DNA of 64,000 nt from Urophycis tenuis (taxonomy: Eukaryota > Chordata > Actinopteri > Gadiformes > Phycidae), in contig JAXIVH010000014.1 of assembly GCA_036785325.1 (NCBI GenBank), positions 7,898,589 through 7,962,588 of the forward strand, read 5' to 3'. The notes beneath the pieces are model-generated. The model worked only from the letters and a program-made list of their open reading frames with translations, did not search any database and was not told the origin of the DNA. The position numbers and the translations under genes were made by a program. Positions 11,390 through 23,300 of this stretch are shown here, piece by piece (within the stretch, counting starts at the first letter, position 1; each line of letters begins with the position of its first letter).

Positions 11390-13952
11390 ATGTACCTGCT
11401 TTTATTTGTTCACATTTTCCAAAGTTATTTCCTGATGGTTTGTTCTTGTCCTTTCAAGTGCTCCTGCTCAAACGGAATTAAAGGCAAAATGGAGCTCAGG
11501 TTGTGTAAGGCTTGTGTTGATGTCTATTTTAGCACCTGCTTTAATCATTCTTGGTATTCGATACATTCTGCAGATGCATTTAATATATATTCGGGCAATA
11601 GTATATTTATAGTACAGTTCAGTTGTCATGATGTCCAATCCATGCACTTTGCTGGAACAAGCTAAATTATTTTTAGAAAAGTTTCCCCTTCCTGCTTGCA
11701 AAAATGCTGCTACAATATCTTAGACAGCAGAAAAGTATCCAGTGGTCACTAGTAGAACCTGATGATTTGCATTTTGCATAAATGCCTGTAATGCACTTTG
11801 TATACGTGTATAGAACCTTGTATTTCTTTTCCAACATACTAGATGGGTGCAATGCAGGGGCCCTGCAATGCAGTATATCCCCACCAATGCTCCTGCCGAT
11901 ACAGTCAGGCTACGTCTGGAAAACACCTTGATATCCAGAGTGCCCCGGGCAGCCTTCTACAACCTTTCGGAGCTGCGCTTCTTGTGGCTGACCTACAACT
12001 CCATCACGTCCGTCCACCCCAGCAGCTTCCTTAACCTGAAGTCCCTGCACGAACTGCGCCTGGATGGGAACCTCTTGTCTGCCTTCCCCTGGGAGGGCCT
12101 GAGGGACACACCCCGCCTCCGCACTCTAGGCCTGCACAATAACCGCCTGTCCAGTCTCCCTGCCCACGCTGCGGTCTTCCTGCCCAACATAACCTACCTG
12201 GATCTATCCAGCAATAGGTCTGTCTGCATGTAGACGGGGCGCTGCATTTTCATCAAGCTATTACTAGGGCTTGTATACCAAACAAAAATGATGCTGTTTT
12301 TAGAGCGAGATAACATCACATGCATCTTGTACTTCCACTTTCCTATATCATCTGACTTTAACATTGTCAATATTCTCTCCACCCTTTTGACTTTTTCCTT
12401 CGTTCCTTGTTCCTGTTTTCTCTATTTTAAGGTTAACTATGTTGTCTGCTGAGCTGCTAAACCTTTGGTTCCCACTAACTAGTCAAGATGGTGGGCTTGT
12501 GAAAAGAAAGATTTTAGGTACAATACAAATTTGAATATCCTTCTAATCACCATCCCTAGTTCATGTAAGCTCCTAACCTCACATATGCTGTATATGTTGT
12601 AATTTCCCAGCTTGGGATCAATAAAGTATTTCTATTCTATGCTATTCTATTATATGCTCCCCAGGTCTCCATGACAACCCTTGGTTGTGTCACTGCGAGA
12701 TTTCCATGGTCAGGTCCTTCTCCATGTCCCTGGGAAGCCTTGTGGTTCTGATTGACCAGATGCTGACTTGCAGCAGGTCTGTTGATGGACCAACTGTGGC
12801 GGTACCACAGAAGGAGACTTCGCACTGTGTAAGGCTCTCAGTCAAGCCAGCTGCCACAACAGTCATTTCTTCACTCGGCAGTAATGTAATCCTTCGCTGT
12901 GATGCCACAGGCTACCCGACACCTACTCTGACTTGGATCAAAACATCAGCCTTTTCTGGTAAGAACTCAATGGTAGCTATGCAGAGATAATGGAACAAAA
13001 CAACAAACAAATTGTGACTCATGTGTTTACTGCAGGATGTTGTGAACAAGACACCCCTGAAAACATTGAACAGTTACCAAAGAATCTAAAGAGCTGTGAG
13101 TATGTTTTATTGTGTAAGGTGTGTGCGGTGGTCAATTATATAGAAGCGGTTTGCAGGCAAAAATTGGACTTTGAAGTGATTTGTTTGGATACATTTGGAT
13201 ACAAGTTAACAGCCTACATAGACATTGTTATATTTAATTACTAAGAGACACACATTTTAATGTTGGTCTCAATGTATCCTGTAGCACATATCTCTTACCA
13301 GAAAACAAACAGGCTAGGTGTTTTAGGGAGATTTTCAGAAAAAATAAACATTTGACCTGTTTTCACATCACTTTGAAAATTGTCAGGGAATGTAGAAGTG
13401 CGAGTAAAAGTTGAATAAAATTCCCTACAATGTAAGCAGCACTCAGCTACTTACGTTGCAGTGTCTCTATTGGAAGTTGTGCTTCGGTCCAAGACCTTCA
13501 TCAAACTGAGACTCACATCACTTTAAAATCATCAGGATATATCTACCTTTTTTTATTTTTATATATTTTAGCAGTCTTACGTCATCCATAAAATAACTCT
13601 ATAAAGTTTGTGTTTTTGGTTGTTGTTTTGTTGGTGTTGCAAGTCCCTCGCCATTTTGACCTGAATGTTTTGCCCAGTCATGCAGGCGTCTCCTGGAGTG
13701 GGACTACGTTGGTCCATCATTAGCCTGAGCGGGCTGTCGAACAAGGATGCAGGGGAGTACCGCTGTCAAGCACGCAACATGGCAGGAATAGCTGAAGCAA
13801 ACATTAAGCTTAAGGTGGTCAGGGTGATCGGAGATGCCCATCCTCCGAATACAAAGTTGGTAAAAACTCGTCTGAAAACACCATCCAGGTACAACTTGAT
13901 GAAAGTCCCGCCACTCCATTTTTCCACTGGAACCCAACAGGTTAACCATTAA
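11390..13952 (+). CDS. LRIT3: LRIT3-like leucine-rich-repeat/Ig protein, C-terminus missing
   Basis: LRIT3 is a photoreceptor synaptic membrane protein needed to place nyctalopin/TRPM1 on ON-bipolar cells. Exons: 11390-11499 (signal peptide, CPFKCSC N-cap), 11843-12217 (LRRs, e.g. NLKSLHELRLDGNLLSAFPW), 12432-12517, 12665-12958 (LRR C-cap DNPWLCHCEI; Ig strand GSNVILRCDATGYPTP), 13036-13095, and 13678 to a donor at 13889 (Ig end DAGEYRCQARNMAG). All phases agree (2,2,1,1,1,2). If the last donor gtacaa is not used, translation stops at 13952. The family normally continues with a Ser/Thr-rich linker, a fibronectin-III domain, a transmembrane helix and a cytoplasmic tail. I see none of these before ENPEP, only transposon debris. 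This could be a secreted short form, a decaying paralogue, or a rearranged assembly. LRIT3 rather than LRIT1/2 is chosen because RRH is nearby, as in mammals. Confidence 0.8.
12590..12660 (+). repeat. LINE 3'-tail repeat with (TTCTA)n end
   Basis: The sequence aatttcccagcttgggatca is followed by ataaagt and a short TTCTA-like tandem tail. It is the 3' end of a widespread fish LINE family and lies in the intron before exon 4 of the LRIT3-like gene. Confidence 0.6.
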
Positions 13953-14397
13953 GAAAGGTTACACTGCACACTTGAAAGAAAAGCATGCTCACAAAATAGG
14001 AGCTTCTAAATATAGAAAATACTGCTTAAAATAGAGCTTTTGGAAAGACTCAAGACCTCAGGAATTTACTCTGTCCTTTTTTCAAGATAAACAATTTGAG
14101 TCTGATGTCAAAACAATTAAACTGATATTAAACAGAGAACCCAAAAAACAAAAGTGTGTTTCTGATAGTTCAATAAGTACATATGGAAAGTATGCATCGT
14201 AGTATGTGTATACATTATATTTATTTGGAGGTAAAAGAGCATGTTGAAGTATATTGCTTTAGATGAAAAATAAAAACAACTTAGAAAATTAATATATGAA
14301 TGAATTCCCTCCTTAGTTCAAATATGAAATAAAAAAAATACATAATTAAAACATGAAATATATCGTTAAATACATATGATGTGATGTGGAAGATAAA
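13953..14397. other. AT-rich sequence, no gene seen
   Basis: No fibronectin-III or transmembrane coding sequence is visible on the plus strand, although this is where the rest of the LRIT3-like gene would be expected. Confidence 0.5.
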
Positions 14398-14560
14398 AAG
14401 AAGAAGGGCATTTAGCCGATGCGTTTGTACAAAGCGTCTTACAGTCATGTATAAAGTACATTTGTGGGGTTCGACATGTGAAGGTGGGGAATGAACCACC
14501 AACCCTCGGGTTAGTGGACAACCCGCTCTACCCACTGAGCTATGCCGCCCAGTAAAAAGG
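14398..14560 (-). mobile_element. tRNA-derived SINE
   Basis: The minus strand carries a pol III A box (TAGCTCAGTGGGTAGAGC) and a degenerate B box (GTGGTTCATTCCC). A tail follows in which taagacgctttg and gcatcggctaaatgccctt recall the common fish SINE 3' domain. A second copy is at 42035-42205. The acceptor stem does not pair, so this is not a working tRNA gene. Confidence 0.78.
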
Positions 14561-14999
14561 AAGATGCTACAAAGACTCTCAGACAGTGACTGGGAAGAAG
14601 CAGGTGTCCAGACTGGGAACCAAATGAACCTGCAAGCTCATGTTGGTGTGTTGTCTGGATATTTTCTGTGAGAGCAGATCCAACAACATCAGTCAAAGCA
14701 CTTGTTGATAAGAAAGACGCCACTGAAGTTTACCAACACAGCGCTCAGTGCCACGTCACACATCCTGTTGCTCTGATCGGTTGTAGGTCTTTCCACTTCC
14801 ATTCAGAGGCATTTTGTTCTGTGCCCGGCAACCACGCCACCTTGGAAATCGAAAATGAACCGAGAGGTTCCAGACTAAAACACGCGTGTGGGAATTTGTG
14901 ATGTCAGCAAAGCAGGTGTCATCTCTGAGTGTAGAAGTCCACGTGTCACGCCACTCATGACGGTGGGGGGAAAAAAAGTGTGTAAATTACAGGTCATTG

Positions 15000-16120
15000 A
15001 ATCGGTGAGCGATTGCTTATCGGCCCCCACTTCCTTAACCTGCTGAAAGTGTTAGTGTATCTTGATGACATCATAGTCTTAATAATATCTTAAAAAGTGC
15101 TTGGCAGCCTGAAGGGAGAAGCTCTATAGTTAACATTGGATAAATGTCAGTTTGGTCATACCTGCAATACATACTTAGGGCCCGTTGTAGTGTTACTGGT
15201 GCTACCGGCTCGTTACCAAATACATTTAAGCTGTCAGGACATGGCTACACCTGAAAAAAATGACCGGTCTGTGCTCTATCCATGGTTTTTGAGGTAATGA
15301 TAGACAATCATATACTGTAGTTCACATTTCAATCAGTAAAAGATTTGGTTATCCACTGAACCAGCGACAACAAGGTGGTCTCACTGCTGGGGAACAGGGA
15401 GAAAAAGCAACACAAATGAAGAAGAGGATAAAGACATTTTGATGTTTTATCACCTGCCATTTGGATGTGAAAATGCCTTTGAGACTCGAAATCTAAGTTT
15501 GAACAAAAGCTCCTCTCTTGACATTTGCTGTCCAAAACTTGCCTCATGCCTTGAATGTTGATAGAAGCTGAGAAATTGGGTGGTGTTCTGTACCAAGATG
15601 GGGATCCAGAAGCTGTAATAATAACTGGAAATGCGATAGAAATAGAAACTGATGAAAAAAGTGGAAACTGAAATAACACTACCGAGAAGGATATCAGATG
15701 TGTTGCTAATGGCATACATGCAGATGTGTGGCGTTGCCAATGAGTGGGGAAGTCTAAACACCACAGTTGGAGTCTCACAACCTTGGTCAATTTGTGAGCA
15801 GCTGTTTGTTGCTTGCTCAACAGTGCGGGAGACTCAGCTCCAGTCTTCTGCTCTCCAGGTCATTTAGGGTTGAACAAAACGTATGGTTTAGTGCAAGAAA
15901 GAATTGGCCCTGAGAAATACTGCAAGACCTGGGCTCGTGTGAAGCTATAAACACTACTCCAGACTGCAGCTGTGTTGTCTCATATATCAAGTGATGGGCC
16001 AAGGGACCTTGTTTGCATGGATTTCCTGTCGGTGGAGCCTGATTCCAAGAACCTTGGCAATGTATTTCCCATGGACGTCACCACGGACAGAGAGAGAAAC
16101 GTTCACGTTTTCACAGACTT
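15000..16120 (+). mobile_element. Dead gypsy-type (Ty3) LTR retrotransposon fragments: reverse transcriptase and integrase
   Basis: The plus strand reads LVYLDDIIV at 15052-15078, the catalytic block of a Ty3/gypsy reverse transcriptase, followed by stops and a degenerate KCQF-like segment. About 0.9 kb further, 16007-16062 reads LVCMDFLSVEPDSKNLGN, the start of a gypsy integrase core, and then decays. The spacing is close to what remains after partial deletion of RNase H and linker regions. LTRs were not identified. The element occupies the space where the LRIT3 C-terminus would be expected. Confidence 0.75.
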
Positions 16121-16214
16121 CGGGACTCAGCAGCGCGAAGCTTGGTTCCCTGGGTCAGCTCAGTCTCAGGCTACATCTTTCACTCTGAGTTTTCCATTCG
16201 TTTGGGAGTCGTGA

Positions 16215-17020
16215 GTAGGAAACATTCCTTATTTTCTCATCCCGGATAATTATGCAGATAATGCACTCCAACAAAGCACACCTATAAGTGGTAGACCTAA
16301 CTTGTTACTGACTGAAAAGTGCTGGGTACGTAGTATTTTGTTTAATGGTTATTAATTTGAGTGGTTCTTTCATTTATTTTATGGGAATTCAAGTATTAAG
16401 GAAAATTCAACTTATTTACAACTAACATACTGACATAAATGTCAACCTCAGCATTTGCAAGTATTTGGTCTTTTGTTTAATATTTGATGTGTTTTTCTGT
16501 GTTCAACCCTTGTTTAATTCAAGAGAAATGGAGGATAGATTGTAGTGCATGGGAATTGATGCTCTTTTAAAATGGATAAAGGATAAAGGATAGCTACGTT
16601 TAAAGCTACCAGATACCTCTCAGTTACCTTAGTGAGAGTCGAGGTTGAGGTTTTTTTAGTAGTTCTCATCAAGGCACCTCCCATACAGATATGGTTAAGT
16701 TCCTTATTGGTTTATCAAGGAATTTGGTGGGAGGGCTACATAGTTATGATTTATCATTAACTGTTGATTACTTATTAAATGTATTAATGAATGGGCCTAT
16801 TATAGAGCAACAGACCAATTTTATGTTCCACTTCATAAGTAATCTATTTTTTGCAATGTTCTTGACACCACAATTACTATAAGAGTCGGAATCTTTTATG
16901 TTCAGATGGAGTTTCAAGGTGACCTTATCTCTTTAACATCAAGGCTGACAATAAAGATAAAATAGGGCAATAGCCAAAAACAGCCTTGTGCAGTATGCAT
17001 TATTTGATCTTATGCATGCC

Positions 17021-17085
<65 letters not shown>

Positions 17086-17380
17086 GCGTGTGCGTGTGTG
17101 TGTGTGTGCGCGTGTGTGTGACAGAGAGAGATGTCTCATGTTTTGTTCCTAGTGTGTATGTGTGTGTGTGAGTGTGTGTGTGTGTGTTTGGAGGGGCTGT
17201 ACTCTTGAGACATCAGACGTCATTGATGCACTTTGCACTTTTTGCACAACAAACAAATTATATGCACTCCAAAAAGTGCCTTTTTGAGCGCAGGCCCTAC
17301 GGATCTGCCTTACCTATGAGCCTGCTAGGAGAACATTAAGTCCCTCTACAGTTTCCTCTGAGCCCAGACTGAATCTCGTC
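16215..17380. other. Spacer upstream of ENPEP with a long (GT)n microsatellite
   Basis: No exon is recognised. A (GT)n tract with GC interruptions covers about 17018-17119, and a second is at about 17155-17188. They end about 190 bases before the ENPEP ATG, so the ENPEP promoter and 5' UTR probably contain or abut them; this is inferred from position. Confidence 0.6.
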
Positions 17381-20300
17381 ATGGTGGAGAGCATGGACTG
17401 CGATGATCAGGCCAAGCGCTACTGTATCCGCGGGAAGCATGTCGCCTTCATCTGCCTGGCTGTGGTGGTCTCCGCTGTCGCCGTGGGTCTCGGGGTGGGT
17501 CTGACCCGCCCGGAGTGCTCTGTGGTCAACCCCACCCCCGAGCCCTTACCGCCCCCGGTCGACCGGGGACCATGCCGGCCCTCCAACGACTCGAGTGGGG
17601 ACTGGAGGAACTTCCGCCTCCCTGTTTACGTGAAGCCCACGCACTACGAGCTCCACTTGGAGCCTGACCTGAACACGGATGTCTACGAGGGAACCGTCGC
17701 CATCCACCTGGAGGTCAGCCGGCCCACCCGGCACTTGTGGCTCCACATCCGGGAGACTTTCGTCAGCGCAATCCCGAGGTTGCAGCTGGTGACCCCGGGG
17801 GTAAGGAAGGAAGTGGGGGTGAAGCAGTGCTTTGAATACGAGCCCCAGCAGTATGTGGTGGTGGAGGCCACGGAGGAGCTTGCTGTGACCGGCCCAGGCC
17901 AGGTGTACATCCTTAGCCTGGACTTTCGTGGATGGCTCAATGGGTCGGTGGTTGGATTCTACAGGGTCATCTATACAGAAGGTGGGATCACCAAGTAAGT
18001 TCATTGAAATACATTTGACAACTTTACACAATAGGCTAAAAGTGACCAAAGAAAGTATCATGATATGATTGTGAAAATGCAATTTGTGCAAATATTGTGT
18101 GTGATTGTGTTGGTTGGTTTGAATCCTTTAACCGTCCAGAATGCCGAGATCCCTAGTTTGTTAGGTCATGTCATATTTCATTTTTCTTGTGTGTCAGAAA
18201 AATTGCGGCAACCGATCATGAGCCTACAGATGCCCGCAAGTCATTTCCTTGCTTTGATGAACCCAACAAAAAGTCGACATATCAAATCTCCATTACACAC
18301 AACTCTTCTTATCAAGCTCTCTCCAACATGCCAGTAAAGGTATGACTGCAAGGTTAAACATTTTATAGGAGAACCTCCATCCTCAAATCCTGTTAATAGT
18401 TTACTCATCTCAACCAGTATGTTTCATTGACTGGTTGGCTCTTAATATCTAGTATATTGAAATTAGGATTTTATGGTTGACCTTAAGAAAAACAAGGATA
18501 TCTTATTTTAAATCAGTTTGCCATTTTATGCTTTGGAGTTCAGGCGGTTCAGATTTGTTGACACCAACATTTTATAAATCTTAAACACCATTACTATAGT
18601 TACACATCTCCACATGTGTTATTGCGTGATCTTAGTGGTTTAAATAAACAGTTGTCTGCCATCTAGGACTATAGATAGCAGATAATTGCCCACTCCAGCA
18701 ATGCACGTTGTCAATAGATGAGAGCATTATGTATCTATAAAAAGCATGTATCTGGTACCTGATAGAGATATGAGATATGCTTCAAGAGAGATATGGCTGT
18801 GTAGCAGTCAAAGACAGAATAGGTCTGGGTCACCAAGATAGCCATCAGTCAGCTGCTCATTCATATGAAAGGATGTATGACAAACACTCTGGAGAATGTC
18901 TTGTTTCCTTGTTTTTATGAAGCTCAATGGACTGTGAGATTCCCAGTGACCCTTTGTTGTTGATATTACAGGGGACAGAAGACCTGCCCAACAGCAAAAA
19001 TAAAACCACGTTTCACCTGTCGGTACCAATGAGTACCTATCTGGTTTGTTTTGCCGTGCACCAGTTTGGCTACTTGGAACGACATTCAAAAAAAGGGGTT
19101 CCAGTGAGTTTGACTATTAATCCGTCTATTAATCCTACACGTGAAACATTTACATTTACATTTAGGGCATTTATGCTTTTATCCAAACTGACTTAAAATA
19201 AGCACTGGTTTGTTTGTCAGAAGAAGGTGAAACATTTAATTGCTCAAGTCACCAGAACAAGTGACAAGCATTCAAATTAGATTAGATTAGATTAGATTAG
19301 ATGTTCTTTATTGGCCACAAGGGAAATTCATTTTGTTCAGGTCAGTCAAGACAGTAATATACAAAACAAATAAACAGTATCACAAGACACCACAATAAAA
19401 GACAGGAGGTATGACTCCAAAAGATCTACCAACTCTGGAAATGTGCATGTGTGTGTGCATGCCTGCATGGGGTGGGGGGGTGTTAAATTAACCATTGTTA
19501 GTGTACAACATCTCTTTGCTCTTGGCTTTGTGCCATGTTACAAAGAGCAATTATAAAATGTGACGACGTACAACATACGATTAGGATTTATTTATTTAAA
19601 AAAAACATTTTAGGGGGGTAGGGGGAGGGAGGGGGGTGTTGGTAGTGGATGGATGGTATGCAGGGTTCAGGGGGGGGTAGGGGGAGGGAGGGGGGTGTTG
19701 GTAGTGGATGGATGGTATGCAGGGTTCAGGGGGGTAGGGGGAGGGAGGGGGGTGTTGGTAGTGGATGGATGGTATGCAGGGTTCGGGGGGGGTAGGGGGA
19801 GGGAGGGGGGTGTTGGTAGTGGATGGATGGTATGCAGGGTTCAGGGGAACGCGGAACAAGTGAGTCTCTACCAGAAGATGGGGATGGGAAACAGATAAGA
19901 AATGTATAATGCATCAGAGAACTGATAGTTAAAGGTTTACGCCAGGCAGGGGGAGAGATACATTCATATGGAGCACTGTTTAGCCTATGAAAGGGTCTGA
20001 CTTAATGTAGGCTTCATTTAGATTGCTCGATGAGGAACCAAAATATCATTCTAGTCCAAATCAATGTACAAACACATGTTGAAATCTACTTCTTTCTGAG
20101 GTATTCAAAGCCAATTTATTTGCTTTACACATTTAATGACTAAATATACACCTCACTTCAGCGTCAATCCAAAATAGTTATTCAAACTGCCCAGCTTCAG
20201 ACAGTTGTGTCCTATTTAAATGTCTTTCTTTTTTCGCAGCTAAGAATATATGCACAGCCGAGCCAAATTAAAACAGCAGAGTATGCAGCTAACACCACCA

Positions 20301-23300
20301 AAATCATTTTTGACCACTTTGAGGACTATTTCAACATGACGTACTCCATAGAGAAACTAGGTAATTGCAAAATGTCTTCACTCATGTAAAGATAATTGTT
20401 TTGTACATATAATTAAATGATAGAAGTGAAAATAATACATAAAATAAAGAATGGATGGCATATTCAAAATATAATTCATGTGTAAGTTAAGACCATGACA
20501 CAATATGGATCCTAATGATTACATTGCAATGAAGGAAACCTCTATCGGTTTAGCATCTATACACACAGCACTACAATACTGCATTTATACATCTGTAATT
20601 GGACAATTCCTATTTATGCCAACCGATAGCTTCGGGAAAGTATTTCCTGTGTTGCTGCTCAACGTGTGCCATGACAGCCATGTAACACCTAACCTCAACA
20701 CCTGATAAGAAACTACCAACCGCATAACCTTTTTGGTCGACACTTTGTTATCATGATTTAGATAAGATAGCCATCCCTGACTTTGGGACCGGTGCCATGG
20801 AAAACTGGGGCCTCATCACCTACAGAGAAAACAACCTGCTGTACGATGAGAAGGAGTCCTCCGCATATAACAAGCAGAGGGTGGCCAGTGTCATCGCCCA
20901 TGAGCTGGTCCATCAGGTGAGGTGTCCTTGGAAACAACCTGAAGATGACGTACTTGCTGGCAAAGCATGTGACGTCGATCTGGCAACCTCTGCTGGAAAG
21001 AGCAATTATGTGAACTGCTGCTTGACTAGAAATAGGATCTTCCCTGTGCCTTTGCAATTGGCTCTTAACCTGCTAAGAGACAACACCTGACTGCTTACTG
21101 GTTTACAAGGCCTCGTAAACAGGACACATCAAATAATACATTGTCTGAGGGAGTGAATTGTGCACTATTTATTGATACATTTAATTTAGATGTTTGCATC
21201 ATCAAATATTTGACTCAAAGTCTTTCTTCAGCCTTTCCATGTGCAGCTTCCAACATACTATATTAGCATTTATTATTTATAACAGATCAAAGCTACAGCA
21301 TAAAGCCATCATCTGAAATTAGTATTTTTTGTTTCCTGTTTTTGAAGTGGAACCAGAGGGAAGGAGCTCATACTACTTATGTGGGTTCTACTGGGTAATC
21401 AGGGCCTGAATGCTTCTCTCAGTGTGCATCTTTAATAGAAATACTAAATTTGGATTCACCCCCAAAAAGCTTATCGTTCACTAGAGCAATGTTTTTTCAA
21501 CCAGAGGACTTAATTTAACCCTTGCCTGGTGTTCATATTTTTGTTATTCAGCCAGTGTTTGTGGGTCTGGTGGACCCCCTGCATTTTGAGTTTTTAATTC
21601 AACACAATCAAACTATTTCACAAAATTGAAAAACAGATGTTTATATAAATAGAAATCAAAAATAAAAATGGGTCCCACAGACCTGAACACCATACAAGGG
21701 TTAAATTACATTGAACACAACGTGAACAACTGAACAGATGGAGACAGTAATAACCTCCTTGTTTTCATTTCTTTATCAAATCAATAAGGACGTATCTCTA
21801 CATATGACAAGGGAAACATCCTTATGTCTGGGAAAAACACAAGGGCTCAAGGTTGATTCTGTACAGTGCACTGTAAAGATTGGTTTCTGTGATAAGGAAC
21901 GTTGCACCCTATTGGAAGATAAGATAAGCGAGTTTTGTCTCATTACAATCGTCAGCAGGCCATCATGAGATATCTCATTTACCACGCCCGCTGACCACAG
22001 TGAGACATTACTAGAAACCTTGAAATATCAGTTAGGAGCAGATATACTGTGTTTATGCGTATCAAATAGATCTGTCTGTCTGCCCATCTCTCTCTCTGTC
22101 TGTCTGCCTTGCTGTCTGTCTCTCTGTCTATCTCTCTGCACGCTGGTTCCCTAGTGGTTTGGAAACATTGTGACCATGGACTGGTGGGACGATCTGTGGC
22201 TGAACGAGGGTTTTGCTAGTTTCTTTGAGTACATCGGCGTTGAGGAAAGACAACCTACGTGGGGAATGGTGAGCTTTTCTGCCCTGGAAGATTCCTGAGA
22301 CAAAGCACACACCTCTGACCAATGAGAGGCAAGCATTTAAATAAAAAAAAAATAAAAAAAACAACACCAACAACAACAATTAATATAGTTTCAAATGGTT
22401 GAGCTCCACCTATACAATTTACTGGTGCTGGAGGGGAAGAGTATGCATGAACAGTATGTATTTAGTGGTTTGTATCTACTTATTGATGAGTCATTGTTGC
22501 ATCATTACGTCAACACATCCACCCGGAGACATGTTGGCAGCCCCCGAATGCAGTGTGATCTGTTCACGTCACGCAATGAACATTCATGTCTGAATGTTCA
22601 TGGCGTGAGAGAGACACACGGTCGGTTGTGCTCCCCAACGCGTTCTCTGAGTGGCTTTTCATCTCCGACAGCGCGACATCATGCTGATCAGCGACGTTCT
22701 CCCTGTCATGGTGGACGACGGCCTCCTGTCCTCTCACCCGATCATCGTGACCGTATCCACCCCCGCGGAGATCACCTCCGTGTTTGATGCCATATCGTAC
22801 AGCAAGGTGACACACATGGACGCCGTTCACCTCGTGGGCTTTCAACTCACTCCCGTCACACACTAGAGACTGGTCACCCAGACAGCAGCATCAGGAGAAT
22901 TCTTCTCATATTGAAATCCAGCACGTGCAATTTTACATTCATATTTGTGACCGTAAAAGTGCATGGCAATCTGTAATTTTGGCCCGTGAGACCTTATCTG
23001 CTAAAGGAATGTGGAACAGGAGGCTTTTATGTATATACAGAATTATGCAGTAGATCTATCACCATTTTGACATGCTAACAATTGATTGCCATGTTGATTT
23101 TCTTGACTTATAAGTAGTGCTATGCATATACTAATTAGAATTTCTTGATACATTATCTGGTGCTTGAATGTCATTCCACTTATCTGTTTGCGACGTGTAA
23201 AAAGTCATTCAAGTCAGGAACTAATTCTGAAACATTTGAACGTGGTGGGGATGGAACAACAACCATCAGTTAAAATGTAATGGTGTTCCTCAAGGCCAGG

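Noticed and set aside
15329..15820. 163-residue minus-strand frame as an LRIT3 or new gene exon
   Set aside because: There is no domain, no homologous pattern and no splice context, and it overlaps transposon debris on the other strand.
17546..18091. 181-residue minus-strand frame
   Set aside because: It is the antisense shadow of ENPEP exon 1, with no family match and no splice support.
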